Assembly: GCA_024663395.1 (NCBI GenBank)
Contig: JANFAH010000035.1
Span: 619,425 to 683,424, forward strand
Length of the DNA stretch: 64,000 bases
Direction of reading: 5' to 3'
Origin: Pisolithus tinctorius
Lineage: Eukaryota > Basidiomycota > Agaricomycetes > Boletales > Pisolithaceae
Position 1 is the stretch's first letter. Every line of letters starts with the position of its first letter. Made by a program: the position numbers and the translations under genes. Below, one piece after another: positions 22,001 through 34,833 of this stretch. The notes below the pieces were generated by a model, which searched no databases, had not been told where the DNA came from, and saw nothing but the letters and a program-made list of their open reading frames with translations.

Positions 22001-25000
22001 AACGAGAAGGTAAGAAGAACTCAAGGGATTGTTTTGTGCTAACAAAATGCAACTAACCCTCTGCCACCTCCACGTACGCTGCTGGGACGGCGTAGACGAC
22101 ACCATCCCGTTCGGCCCTCCACCAATCGGATTCTACCCGGTCGACGATGGTAAGAACGTCACCCTCATTAAACGAAAGCTCATCGGGACCCGAGCCTTCG
22201 TATGAGTAAAGGGCGGTAGCTTGAACTAAAAAGCCGTGTAACTGCAGAGTCCATGAAAGTAAAATCGGTGCGCACCTGGTTCGAGTACTTGCACATATGT
22301 CTGCGGGAAGAAACCCGATCTACCATCATTGGCGGTCGTGCCGTACCACCAGTCACCGCCAGACTTGGAGGGATGTGCCTCGATTACGATGTTTTCACCA
22401 AAGCCTTGAACCAAGGTATCAGCACAGCCATTTGGGTTTCAGGGAAACTACATACTCAGGTCTTCTGACCTCTGAGCCTCGTAAGCATACAACGAGCGTA
22501 CCCTGAGACCTGTGACATATTTAGGACGATAAATGACCTATAGCGCATACACACTCACTAGTCGATTCATCAACATCTGCCATGGGATCAGAACTTCCAT
22601 CTGGGACATGCTCCGAAACCCTGATGGCAGGTACATCTCCGGCGTATTCTTCTTCTTCTATGGTCTCGGGTAAACGGTCCAACGTGGCCTGGCCTGCATG
22701 ATCAGCAGCCAACCCATTATACCAGTCCACCGATTCCTTGGGCCGATGCTTTGACGACGGAGTCGGTTCAACCTGCGGTGGTTCCGAGACTTCGGTGACG
22801 GGGAGCGCTGGTGGGGACGATGGAGACGGGGGTCGAGGTGTGGCGTTAATATGTGCAGGGGGTGTATTGTCCCCGATGATCCTTCCAGCCGTGGTAGCGG
22901 CGCTTCGGTCATTTGTCACTGTTTTCCGCAAGACAGCACCTCCTTGAATAGCACTCAGGAGAGCACTTCGGTCGCCAGGAGCTGCAGCGGGGGTTACTGG
23001 AGCAGGCGACTTTGACGGTGCTGGTACAACAGGCGCTGGGGGAGGGGGTGCTGCAGGAGCGGGTGGAGCAGCGGGTGGAGGGAACGTAGGTGATACTGGG
23101 CTCCCGACCGACTGTGGTGCAGGTCCAGCGGACTGAGGCCTCGCAGGCAACAAGCTCCCAAATAGCTGCTGTGCAAGTCCCACACGCGTATCTCGTGTCG
23201 CGAGTTCCTCATCACTGCTATCATCATCCTCTTTCTCGACCACTTCATCCCAGTCATCGTCGCTGCCGGATGGTACGGTATGATACGTGGTCTTGACCGG
23301 CGGCGGAACGCCCGGACTCTTCGGGGGAGTGGGCACAGAAGGTGGAGGTGCGGTTTGGGAACGGAAGAACGGGTTACTATTGCCCACATTAGCTGGCGAA
23401 GGCGTGGTCTCCGGAGTAGGTGCGTTTGCGTCTTTCTTCAAACGATTGAAAGGATTGTTGCTCGGTTTGTCAGCAGCGGCAGCGGGGGTCGAAGCCGGAG
23501 GCGCAGGAGGTGGCGGGGGTGGTGGCGGTGGCGACAATGCAGTTTCCTCAGCTTCCACTTCGGGCGTCGGCTGAACGGAAACAACTGCCGGTGGAGTGTG
23601 CGCGCGCGGCGCGGGTGGTGCAGGAGGCGCAGGTGGTGCGGATGGGACCGGTGAATTTTGCGAACTAGACACAGTGCTGACAGCAGGGCTAGCGGCAGCT
23701 TTGGCAGCTAAAAACTGATTCCTCCTTTGCTGGTATGCCTCCTCGTTCATCTTTTCTTCCTCTTCGAGTTTACGCAGGAGAGCTTCACGTTCCTCGCGCT
23801 TCTTGCGCAGAGCTGCTTCGCGCGCTCTCAAAGCCACATCTTCTGGATCTTCTTCAGGTTCTGCGGGTGCTGGGGGTGCTGGGGCTGGAACAGATGCTTG
23901 AACCGGCAGTGCAGGCGCAACGACAGCAGCAGGCGTCCGGGGTGCAGTACCCTTTCTAGGTCGTGGTGGAGCAGGCGCACGAGGCTTAGGCGCTGGTGGA
24001 GCAGCTTTCGCTACAGGCGTGGTTGGAGTAGGAGTCGGCCTAGACACTGGCGCCGTCGGTGTCGAAACTGGCACTGGACCAGGCGAGGGAGCAGGCGCTG
24101 TGGTCGTTGGTGTTGGCGTAGGAGTCGAACCCTTTCCCTCTTTGATGGCTCGTTCGGCTTCCAATTTCTGCTTTCGTACCTGTTCTCGTTCCTCAGCCTG
24201 GCGCTCAGCCTCTCTTGCCTTCTCCTCTGCTTCTCGTTTCTCCCTTTCAAGGCGATCTTCTACGGACGAATCGAGAGTCGGGGAAACTGCGGATGTGGGT
24301 GCCGGTGATGAAACCCCCAGCGCCTGCATGCGCTCTTCCAGGCGTCGCTTGGCCTGCGCTTGAATGTACGCCTTCCGTTGCTCAGGCGTCATATTCTTAA
24401 GTTGGGGTGCAGGCGACCGGGACGGTGCTGGTGCCGCTCTTGGCGGAGAACTGACTCTGGAGGCCGAAGGAACGGCAGGGGTCGCAGTCGGCGGAGAGCG
24501 TGTCGCAGACCTGGTGTCGACGGTGCTTTCTCGGTCGAGTGGCCGATCGCTCTCCTCAGACCTATACGATTTCTTCCCGTCACGGTCATAATAGTCCCTT
24601 TCGTCCCTCTCGTACCTCGACCCACTCCTCGAATATGGTCGATCGTCCTCGGTACCGTACCTGGACTCAGGGGCAGGACTATACCGACTGCCTTCCTCCC
24701 CTGCGAAACGTCCAAACCTCTCATTACGCTTGTCCCTCTCATTCGCCCACTTCCTCTTTTCTCTCTCCCTCCTTGCCTCACGTTCCTCAACTTTCCTCTC
24801 GAGCTCAGGAACATCTTCATGCATAAGCCTCATAAGCTCCCTCTCAATCCTCCTTCTTTCCTCGTCCTTCGTCGTTGTCCGGGTTCCGCGAGATACATAC
24901 TCGAGATCCTCCTGAAGGCGTTTAATACGGTAGCGCAAATCCTCAAGGTCCCGATCGAGTTGATCCGATTCACGTTCCGAAGAAAGGTTGTCGTCGAGCA

Positions 25001-26476
25001 TCTTTTGTGTATTAAGAAGCTGACGCTTTAACGAAGCGATATCCGACGAAGCTGGGTTGGCTTCGTCTGATTGCGACCGGACAGCGTTGCGATCGATATG
25101 CCGGACAGATGACTGGTAGAACCCACCGGGAGGCGGGACATCTTCATGTCGGTACACTGTAGCATCTTGACGGCCACCTTGTTGCGTCAGCGTTGTTGAA
25201 GATGAAGTGAAAGAGCGTTCTTTAAGTCGAGAAACTGGTGTATCGAGAGCAGATGGGGATCTAGCGCGAGTATCGTTTTTAAGGATATCTTTAAGGAAAT
25301 TGACGGATGTGTCGAGATCTCTAGAAGACGGGGGTACAAGTTCTGGGGGGAGCTCGTCTGGGATTTCCGACCCATTGAGTCCTGTTTAAATTTATAAGTT
25401 ATGGACCAAAGAGATTATTCACTCGTAGGAACTTACTGCGATAAATGATACCCATTGCCACATGGAACTCAGCGAGGTTCAGCTTGCCTCGATTATCAGC
25501 ATCAGCAAGGGACCTATCACCCGCCCATTCCATCAGTGTCTGCGAATATCAACTCGTACCCACAGACATCGATAACTTACCAAATTTTCGCCAGATCATT
25601 CCTGTCGAGACCACTCTGTCCAAACACTTCCAACGCCGTCTGCCCGCTGATGAAGCCAGTGCCCTGCGCATCCCATGCTCTGAAGATCTGATCGTAACTC
25701 TTCTTCTCCGCCTTACTCAATGCCCATGGTACTTTTGGCGCAGTCCCCCTTCCGAGCTGCTGGTTATGCTGCTGGAAACTTTGTTGCAACGACAAACCGC
25801 CGAATTGCTGTTGAGGAGCGGGCTGAAGTTGCGGCGCACCGCCTGCAGCATATGGCGCAGACAAATTGGCAGGCATAAACGAACTGGACATCATTTGCAA
25901 TCTGGGATCCACGAAACCAGTCATCTGCGGCATGAGGGATGCTGGTGCGCGCCCTGCGAAGCCGGTGGGTTGTGGAACGAGTCCTGTTGGCTGAGGGCCG
26001 AGGCTCGGTGCTCCAAACCTGTTCTGCGCGGGATTGAGAAATGAGGGCTGCTGCTGTTGGGGCGCAGGAGGTGGTGGAGGCGGAGGATAGTTCTGTTGGA
26101 ATTGACTGGGAATAGAAGGAACGGGAGGCGGTGGAGGCCGCTGACCAAAACCCGTCTGCGCACCTGGGAACCCCGTCGGTTGAGCTTGCAGAAGCCCACC
26201 AGGCCCACTGTGAAATGCGGTTTGCTGAGACTGAAGGAACGCTGGAGGACGCGCTCCAGGATATCCAGTGGGCTGAGATGGAATCCCGCCAAACCCTGCA
26301 CCCATCGATGAGACAGCACCGGGCTGGCCACCAAAATTTGCTGGAGATTGCTGAAACAGAGCATTTTGGTTTGGATGTTGACCTGGCTGGAATTGCTGCT
26401 GCTGCTGTTGCTGTTGAACGCCAGGATAACCCGTTTGCATAGGGTACTGGAATCCAGGTTGGCCCCACTGCGACAT
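19082..26476 (-). CDS. Intersectin/Cin1-like endocytic scaffold: EH, coiled coil, WH2, two SH3, DH-PH (RhoGEF)
   Basis: Fourteen exons on the minus strand: 26476-25581, 25513-25437, 25381-22555, 22502-22456, 22404-22276, 22225-22058, 21793-20595, 20540-20451, 20403-20299, 20246-20163, 20106-20046, 19991-19736, 19643-19481, 19423-19082. They total 6444 nt, i.e. 2147 residues, in one frame. Order: Gln/Pro-rich N-terminus with PxTGF/Y repeats; an EH domain (PWALSKAEKKSYDQIF to NLAEFHVAMGIIYRRLNG); a coiled coil; a Pro-rich region with a WH2-like actin-binding motif (ALLSAIQGGAVLRK); two SH3 domains (GGDWWYG and DWWRAERDG); a DH domain (EAIFELISTEADYVRDL to VPMQRLTRYPLLIRQIL); and a PH domain. 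The combination matches animal intersectin and Cryptococcus Cin1, which link endocytosis, actin assembly and Rho-GTPase activation. Only one EH domain was seen. The last intron is GC-AG. The frame is intact. Confidence 0.92.
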
Positions 26477-26731
26477 CCCACAAAGAGTTGGGTAGATTTA
26501 CACCAATAGACTAATGAAGAGCAGAGTTAGGGTCAGTTTCAATTCGAAGAGACGAGAGAAAGGAAGAAGCAAGGCTCGACAATTCAGAGCGCCGTCGAGC
26601 TCGACGGCAATCAAGACGATAATATCGCGGTCGACTGAGAGTCGGCGACTGCGCCTGTTGGTTATGTACTTAACCAATGAAATTATGTAATTAATTATGC
26701 CATTGGTCACAAGTACTCTGTGTACTGACGA
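26477..26731. promoter_or_regulatory. Upstream region of the intersectin-like gene
   Basis: About 255 bp between the intersectin start codon and the stop codon of the DUF6593 gene, both on the minus strand. It must hold the intersectin promoter and the DUF6593 3' end. No specific motif can be named. Confidence 0.35.
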
Positions 26732-27388
26732 TCAACAACCAGATGCAGCAACAGCAGCACTACTAGAACTAGCACTCGCAGCGGCCCTCTGCTTATCCTG
26801 ACTCAGCTTCTCTGCATAAATAAATGTAATAACGACGTAATCCAGCATGTGGGATACAGAAGGTGAAACTTCCAGATACGGTGCATGCGACGGCGACATA
26901 ATGCCAAGGTTTCGTTGGTGATACTTGGCGAGTTCGAGGTCGGACCCTTCTTCCTTGAGCTGCAGACATAAATCAGAGTCACCGGAGATGGAGAGCCTCA
27001 GACTCGCAACACACCGTACAATTCGTGCTCCGAAGGCTCCACCTGTAGGTTTTACCATCTGGCCCAGTAAAGATGCGGCTCCTGTCCCAACTGTTATTCT
27101 CATCCCGCCCTACACCGTTGAAGGAACTTACGACGAGAACCATTTCGTTTTCAGCAAAGAATTCCCTGACACCTCCACACCAGTCGCTTTCAGCCAGATC
27201 TTCGGGTTTCTGAACATGTGCCATGTGATGATGCCTATCACATCACCACCATCATTGTGGGGGCCATGCTTGGTTATGGTTGTCTTGGAATGGAAGAGTC
27301 CGGGGCTCGATATGCTATAGAGTTGATGGCCACGTTGGTCGCGGATGATGGTGTTAAGGTAGTCGTTCGTACTGAAGACGAGACGCAT
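26732..27388 (-). CDS. DUF6593 domain protein
   Basis: Three exons: 27388-27132, 27090-27015, 26959-26732. They join in frame to 186 residues plus stop. The start at 27388 (MRLVFSTNDYLNTIIRD) gives the usual N-terminus of the family. Family features visible are YSISSPGLFHSKTTITK, ITWHMF, the FTGPDGKTYRW strand and the C-terminal HMLDYVVITFIYAEKL block. The tail is Ala/Ser-rich. DUF6593 proteins are numerous in Agaricomycetes and have no known function. Frame and introns are clean, so it is probably expressed. Confidence 0.88.
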
Positions 27389-27818
27389 GTTGCGGCAATC
27401 TTTCAAACTGCTCGTCGGACGGTGCTTGTATAAGAAATTGTGTTCATCTGGTGGAGCCAGTGATGCAGTGCACGGCACCGGACAAGCACAGCCTAGTCAA
27501 CGCCATACTCAAGACTGAAGCGATAGTACGTACACATAAGGAAGCCTCCATGGTCGGAGTGGTGTCAACTGCGCCGTGGCCACAGCCTCTCCGCGCAAAG
27601 CCGGCTATGCAATAACTTAAACGCCCTCCCGCAACTCACCACTGCCAAGAAGTAATCCTGACGTCTATGTACATGCCTCCGGGGCTCGCGGCTCAGTTCG
27701 GAGTATAATACCAGCAAGTCGTGCTGATTGCAGTCAGGGCAGCACGACTAATCCTCCCTCCTATGTAGAACAACATGCAGATGAGTGCGGAAGCAAAACA
27801 TGCAGCCAATCTACCATC

Positions 27819-28839
27819 TCACCTGAGGTATGGAACTGGCACCCCAGCCTTATGCCCTACACGCTGTACCGAGATTGTATTCATGGCAAACCAACCCTGA
27901 CTTTCCTTTAACTTCTCTGATGTGGAGACTACATAAGGATCAGTGTCGAGCGGCGTAACACCAGGGCGTGGTTCTGCATATTCGTAGAAATCAGGGACGC
28001 AATTATAAACAAGATTCAGTTCAACCGGGCATTCGTCGGTGAACGAGATGTGCAAAGCACCCGGGGCACCGTGGAGCCCGGAACTGAACAATTTCAAAGT
28101 AGGCGAACGTTGTGATATCCGCCAAACCAGGGCCGCAGGGATGGTATGCAGTAGGCAATCCAAGTTAACGTCCGGCCTGAGTATGCATCTTCCGAAGGAG
28201 CGAGCCACGCGAAACTCCCACTTCCAGCTGTATATTCCCATCAGCGCAAAGCGACCGCGTCCTAACCAGTGCCAACATAGAAATTGTAAGGACAGCATCG
28301 CAGGTAGGAGCCATGTTTCGCCGGTAACCACGGCAGTGAATTGTTATGGACTGAAGGTCTCCGATGAGGTATGACTTGATGTACTCCCAAATGAATTCTC
28401 GAGAAAAACAAGGAGACTAGGAGAGTGTACGACTCTCACCCTCCGTTAAGTCAGGCCAGATTGAAAAAGTGAGATGCGCAGAAGGGTCAAGTGTCGACTC
28501 TCTCGGTCCGCCGAGCTCGCCCGCAGGAGACAAGGCACCTGTAGGAAACCAGTACCGTGATGAAACCCGTAGCGCCCAAACGTTCCGAGTGTGGCATACG
28601 GTACCCGTTTCGAAGCAATTTAGCGGTGATTGTTGGAGTGGCCATGTGCCAGTGGACTGAAGCCACCTTGAGAGAACCCCTGATCCCACATACAGCAAGC
28701 AACTGAAGCCTGTTGAGGCAGTGAGTATCATATCGTATTCAAGGGGATTCTTAAAAGATGTCGAATCGTAGATTTGAAACTCGAGGTTTGGTATTGGTGA
28801 TCTAAAAGCTCTATCACTCAAGCTCAGGTGACCTCGCAC
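27819..28839 (-). CDS. Hypothetical protein (uncertain gene model)
   Basis: Two long minus-strand ORFs, 28839-28417 and 28331-27819, are separated by DNA with plausible splice signals (GAGG|GTGAGAG near 28443 and CTTCAG near 28357). No domain was recognised. The plus strand also has a 111-codon ORF here, so the strand is not certain. It could be a real orphan gene or chance reading frames. Confidence 0.3.
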
Positions 28840-28899
28840 ACAGACAATGCTTCAATGATGCCAGTGCAGGGTTAGCCACCGGCGCCTGTTACTAAATCT

Positions 28900-30045
28900 C
28901 CACTCACCACACGCATGCAGCATGATCTCGTCGGCTGGCTATCCACAAAGATATTGTGTGGGTCAACATCGTCAGTGGCGTTGACTATACCCAGTGCCCT
29001 ACTGTGCCCATGGAGGAAGTAACGGTGCGAGCAATGACTCAAGCTGAAGTATGTGACAAGCTGTGGTGTCTTACATAAACCATGCTTCGCAGCTCTCACT
29101 TCGAGAACAGGAATCTGGCAGTTCCAGTGTACTGTTGACTTTCACAGTCGTGCTACATACATCATCCAGGTATCTGGCAGTGGTCGGTGAGAACAAGTCG
29201 CAACCATGCTGTGCGCACGTCACGTCCACGCGTCGGAAGCCAATGTTCCCCTGCAAGACGCGTTTTTCCAACCGAGATGACATCTTCGTTATCGTGCGTC
29301 GTTGCCTCGGAAAAAAGGCTTTTTGGGCACGAACCTTCGAAGCGTCGGAGTACATGTATATATCACTCGATATCTTTCACGCCAGGCCCGCTGCAGTAGT
29401 GCGATGTTGACGGCGCGATACCGTGCACCACCTCATGTTGATGCCTTCTCTCAGGGTCTTGTCATCACCACGCGGCTCCTGTGTTCCGTCCACTGGGTCG
29501 CAGTGCTATCGCTGGATGCGTTCTACTTCTTCCAGTTGTGTCGGGATCACTCGTTCGATGTTGAGGGTTACTCTACGTCCCATGTTTTGCAATGTCTATT
29601 GGGGGTAGCCTAAGTCCGTGGCCGCGTGCTACCTCGATGTCGAAACCATGCAAAACACGTGCGTAGCTTAAAGGTTCTGCGTTGTTTGTCGGCTGTACTC
29701 ATTTTTTCGAGGAACGTTCTCAGTAGGACCGTGATCGCAGCTGGGACTCGGTGACGACATATACCTTCCTCCGGTGGCGGAGTGTAGTTGGGGTAACCCC
29801 CTGGCAAAACAGCCAAGCCAATCAGTCCGGGGCCGTCGCGATATGACGGTTGTTATACATTCCAACATGTTGAATCCGCACGGCTATTGGCAGTGTTATT
29901 CACCCAACACATTGCGGAACGTATTTCATTGATTCATGTGACGTACTAGGTGCAGGGATACGAAACGCAGTATCGGCGCTTCTTCAGGATATATCAGAAG
30001 GCTTGAACTTGTGTATGGCATTCAGTAGTCAGTTTCGTTCTCGCC
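28900..30045. other. Gene-free stretch and upstream region of the DUF2235 gene
   Basis: ORFs of 60-115 codons overlap on both strands without motifs. The part near 30045 should hold the promoter of the hydrolase gene. Confidence 0.35.
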
Positions 30046-33000
30046 ATGGCTGCTGAGCAGCATGAGCCGCCCTTTGCTTGCAAGTGTCTACCGCCTAAGC
30101 TGGGTGCCTCCTCTAGGAATCTCGTGGTGTGCATCGACGGTACATGCAATCGATTTGGAGTCAAGGTATGGTTTCTCCTTCGTAGCGAGGTCATCCAAAC
30201 TAAATAATCATTTCAGAACACAAATATCGTCGAACTTTACAGTCAACTTGAGAAGTCGGACGAACAGCTCACTTATTACAGCAAGGGGATTGGCGTAGCA
30301 CCAGAAATACCCGGTCATTATGATCTCACGCGCCAAATATCAGATGTCATGGACATAGCCGTTGCTCGGTAGCGTCATATCATTGCAAAGTTAACCGTTA
30401 GCTGATTTGTTCACAGGCACCTGGAAGAAAAGATCATGGAGGCCTATGAATGGTTGTCTAACACGTACAGAGATGGAGACAAGATATTTCTATTTGGTGA
30501 GATTCGTGTGACCACCTGACTTTCCCGCTGTCTAATTCAGTTACCTAGGTTTCTCTCGGGGCGCATATCAGGTGCGGGCCTTGGCTGGCATGATCGAGAG
30601 GGTGAGCACTTTCCAGCAGTATACAAGCACATGTTAACTTGAACATAAAGGTTGGCCTTGTACATCCCGGCAACAGCGCGCTGGTATCTTCGTATGTGTG
30701 ATTTGTAATATCATATTAACCTGACCTCAATCCGTGCCCAGTGCTTATGCCGTCTACTCCAAATCAGACGATGGTTTTAACGAGTTCCAAACTCATTTCG
30801 AAGAGCCGGCCAACAATTCAGAGCAACAGCTATTGGCTGAGAGCTTCAAAACGACATTCTGCAGGGCAGATGTCCGAGTTCATTTCGTCGGTGCCTGGTA
30901 AATCCCCCCAACAGTCATCTCATATGGCGCTGATCCGCTCTCAGGGACACGGTTTCATCCGTTGGTACTTTTCGAAGCAAGCCGCTACCCTTGACGATTA
31001 CCTCTTGTGATCACGTCTGCCACTTCCGACACGCCCTCGCGTTGGATGAAAGGCGTGTCAAGTTTCTACCAGAGTACGTGTATGGAGGTCGGGCGAACCC
31101 AGTGAACGACGATCATATCAAAGAAGTTTGGTTCCCAGGCAGTCACTCAGACGTGTAAGTTGACGCTTCGTTTCTTTTCTTTTCCCTAGAATTATCGCAT
31201 TAACCATACTTTGACAGTGGCGGCGGCAACAGACGTAATCCGAGACTACAGTCAGGGGATATCCCATTGTTATGGATGCGTAGCGAAGCCAGCACAGCTG
31301 GGCTCCTTTTCAAACCGTCAAATCTCATGTGGAAAATTGATGACCTAGACAAATCCATAACGCCACCTCTTAACTTATTATGGTGGGGGTTGGAGTTGCT
31401 GCCCTTCCGACGCCTGTGTTACAATAACACCAACCAGACTACTTTCAGGTGAGGAAGCCTTCCATCTAGCGTGATTAATATCTCAACATTACAAATGTAG
31501 GCCGCACATGGGTGGTTCTCGTCGAATACTGCCAGGACAGAAAGTGCATATATCAGCTTTGTTCAAGGCTAATTACAAACCGTACGCGAGATTCCACCGT
31601 AACTTTGAGTCATGGCCGCCAGCTCTGTTCTGGAATGACCCCAAATGCCACGATAACCTCTCCTCTTTGTCTTCCACATGGGAAACCGATATATTCGACA
31701 GCCGGTCGGTGCAGAGTCTTCTTGATGCTCAACAACCGCTGAGGGCCAATTTGGACGCCCTCGAAAGGTTGTCGTTTATGGCTAGCTTTGGTATGTTCAT
31801 GCCCTCTTCCACTGCAAGCCTTTATGACGAGCTAGCAACGTAGATAATGGTCGAAAGGCTATTGCACACGCTTCGAATGCCCAGCAAACATTGGCATTGC
31901 TACTAGATCATCAAAACGACTGGATACGGATTTGCGCTGCCATGACGTATTCCGAAGTCGGCTGGGAATGGCCACTACAATTCGATAATGCCGCGGCCGA
32001 ACTGAAGGGTCCCGAACGTCTCGCAGCAGACGTTGAAAGCCTCTTGCACGACAAGGACAAAGGACAACAACTTCACGCATGCATGTCTTTGCCGTCGCTA
32101 TGTAAGAATAGCAGGCTTAGGGAGATACTGCTCGAAGATCGCAATTTTCGACGGCTCATCCGCCTAACTAACGCCTGTAATGCTGGCTTTGATCGAAAGC
32201 AGAGGGAACAAGAGGGAATCTCCGCATCAACCGTAGCATTGCATAGTGCCCAGGCACTAACATCGCTATTAGAACGTAGGCCTGCCTTTCATATCATTGA
32301 TTCCATGCTGATATTTAATGGAAATCTCTGTCTAGTGGATGGCACTTTGGCTTCGAAACTCATTGCCATGGGAGGTGTAAAGGAACTAGTGAATGCGTTG
32401 CACGATGACCGTGCGTGAGGATCATGCCACGTTTCTGTATGTTGTGCTGATGCCAAACAGATGACGCCGTCTTAGTAGCAGTGCTACGCACGTTGTACAG
32501 CTTAGCTGGTCTCCGTATGTATCCAGCCCCCGACCTCTTTCCGCAAGTCATACTTAACACTGTAACAGGTGATTCACACACCATCATGTCCCGTGAAGAT
32601 ATCGTTCCAACATTACTGAGCCTTGCTCGGCGGTCTGACGACTTTGTTGCACCGGCTGCTGTAGAAGTGGTCTGTCCAATAGCCGCTGATGGTAATCGCC
32701 CCATAGACAATTCAGAGCCTTTCGCTGATTGCTATTCCCAGAATCGATGCGGGCCACCTTATTAGAGAGCGGCGCACTTTCACTATTTAATGATATGCTC
32801 CGCAAACGTTCGGACGCAGTGATGGAAGCTGGTGCGAAGGGATTGGCCACTTTTGCGAAGCATGGTATTGCAAACGTCTTTCTTCTGCGAGATGCCATCA
32901 TCTGATGAGAATGCCCTCGGAACAGATGAGCAGGCAATCATTAAAAGTGGTCTCTTGATGAAGCTAGCGAAGGACGCCCGCAGTCCTCGAGCCAGCCACC

Positions 33001-34341
33001 GTGACGGTTCTATCCACGGCCTCGTAGCTCTCAACGCTGAAAGTGAGAAGAGTTCCTTGGTCTTCGTCTAGAGTGCTAACTCCCAGGCATGATTCAGTTC
33101 CTGTGTTGGTGCAACGTGCCCTCGACGAGGCGCGGACCGTTTCGGACCTCATCTCTCAATTACGGAAGAAGTCGCATGCCCTACCTGCGGCTTCTGCCCT
33201 ATTACACCTCATGGCTATTGGTCAGTTCGGAACTTGCCAGTTGGACCCGCTCTGACATCCAGCAGATCACGTAGTGGATATGGTCACCAAGTCCGAGGCG
33301 CCTGGCTACATCTTGAACATGTTAAAGCGTCGCTGGTTTGACGGAGACAATGGCGAAGACGGTGTAGGAGTCTTACAGCGCGTCCTGGAGATTGGTAAGT
33401 GAAAACGATCTCATAGTGATCTCAGCGCTCACTAGCTGCAGGTCCGCTTAGGGCTGCCATTCTGGACCTCGGCATCGTGGATGCGCTCCAAAGTATGCTG
33501 GCAGGGGAGAACAGCGATACTGTGTACGCTGGCCTGCAGTACCTACGAGAAGTCATTAAGCATGGTCAGTTGTTGCGACATGTTGAGATGTCGTTCTTAA
33601 CGTTTGACGGCAATGTATGTTTTCTAGACGACGGCAAGAGCATCACCTGCAAGGAGTCGATAATCTCCCCCTTGTTGAAAGCATTGGCCCGTCCTCGCTT
33701 GCCCTTGCAAAGAAATGCAGCCGCCATCCTACGTGCGGCCTTGATTCACAACGGTGAGCCGTGCATCATTCCCTCAATCACGTGTGTCTCACCTTCTTCA
33801 TCAGAACACCTGCGCCCCGTTATTGTCGAGGGACTCTTGTCAAAACTGGGCAGCCGGAAGGCTGCAGAACTTCTTGGCGTTACGACTGCTCTACGTGTCT
33901 TGTCTTTCGATCGTGCGTTTATCCTACCTGCTGTCTCATGCCAGAATGACAGTAACACCACTTTTTGCCTTGCAGAGGACGTACGCGACGCAGTGGTCAT
34001 GAATACCAATTTCTGGGGGCTTAGTCATGATTACTACAACATTCTGAAGCTTGAATATGACAAAACAGGTCCCAATTTCAGTACGTGTAATCATCATCAG
34101 CGCCATGGGCATTCTTAAGGACTAACGACGTCATACAGGGGAAGTTTACCAGTCTGTAGGCTTCTTGATCAAGTGTGTTCAAGGAGTCGTCAGCCACAGA
34201 CAGCCAGACGACAGTCAGTGGCTAGAATCTGCGCCTTACGAGTTCCGAAAGGATCATAATACCGTCCTACGTTTGACGAACGCCTTGGAGAGGCTTTCTC
34301 TACCGCTCTCTACGCTTTTTAACGCTCTCGGCAGGCACTGA
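30046..34341 (+). CDS. DUF2235 alpha/beta-hydrolase with armadillo-like helical repeats
   Basis: Twenty exons joining in frame to about 1095 residues: 30046-30165, 30217-30368, 30417-30496, 30549-30601, 30651-30691, 30742-30897, 30945-31154, 31218-31448, 31501-31790, 31844-32410, 32461-32691, 32742-32864, 32926-33042, 33098-33220, 33266-33394, 33442-33564, 33628-33753, 33805-33912, 33976-34080, 34139-34341. The N-terminal 300 residues are DUF2235: RNLVVCIDGTCNRFG, nucleophile elbow GFSRGAYQ, AWDTVSSVG, RHALALDERR, EVWFPGSHSDVGGG. This fold is shared with bacterial Tle1-type phospholipase effectors; a serine hydrolase is likely, substrate unknown. The rest is Leu-rich helical repeats resembling ARM/HEAT (for example GVKELVNALHDD, LVAVLRTLYSLAG), probably a protein-binding surface. 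The start gives a short leader without a signal peptide. The acceptor of exon 15 could be 3 nt earlier. Confidence 0.88.
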
Positions 34342-34833
34342 GGTATGCGAGTTCCAGGCATATGCTTGGTATGGCTATTATGTACTGTGCGCAATGCACG
34401 CAAATACGTATTTATATAAGTCACTTATACTAACTTATCCAAGCGTATCGATATATTCTTAATAAATTGTATCAACCGAGTTAATAGGTGTCCTCACCCG
34501 CGTTGCGGTAATTGACTTTGATCACTGCCGTAGTTCATACCATGGAACAAAGTCTTCCTAAACTGTTTCCGGGGAGGCCAACCCGTAGTCGTAGTCTCTC
34601 CGTTTTGCACTTCACCAGAGAAAACGACGACTCGTGAGAAGTGAGACAGCATCATGGTCGTCGATTAGGTGCGGCGCGACATGGATACATACCATGGGCA
34701 AGTTCTCCAGGGCTCCAATTCGGATAACTGAAAGCATTGCAAATGTTTCCCACGTACCTGCCCAACCAAGTTCGTAGAGGCTACAAAACTTGGTTATCAT
34801 AACATCGAGAATACAAACGTTCGCTAAAACGCT
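34342..34833. other. Gene-free stretch
   Basis: 3' flank of the hydrolase gene and the decayed end of the F-box-like gene. No supportable ORF. Confidence 0.35.

Noticed and set aside
23280..24400. Several plus-strand ORFs of 95-223 codons opposite the intersectin gene
   Set aside because: Antisense shadows of a GC-rich Pro/Ala/Ser coding exon.
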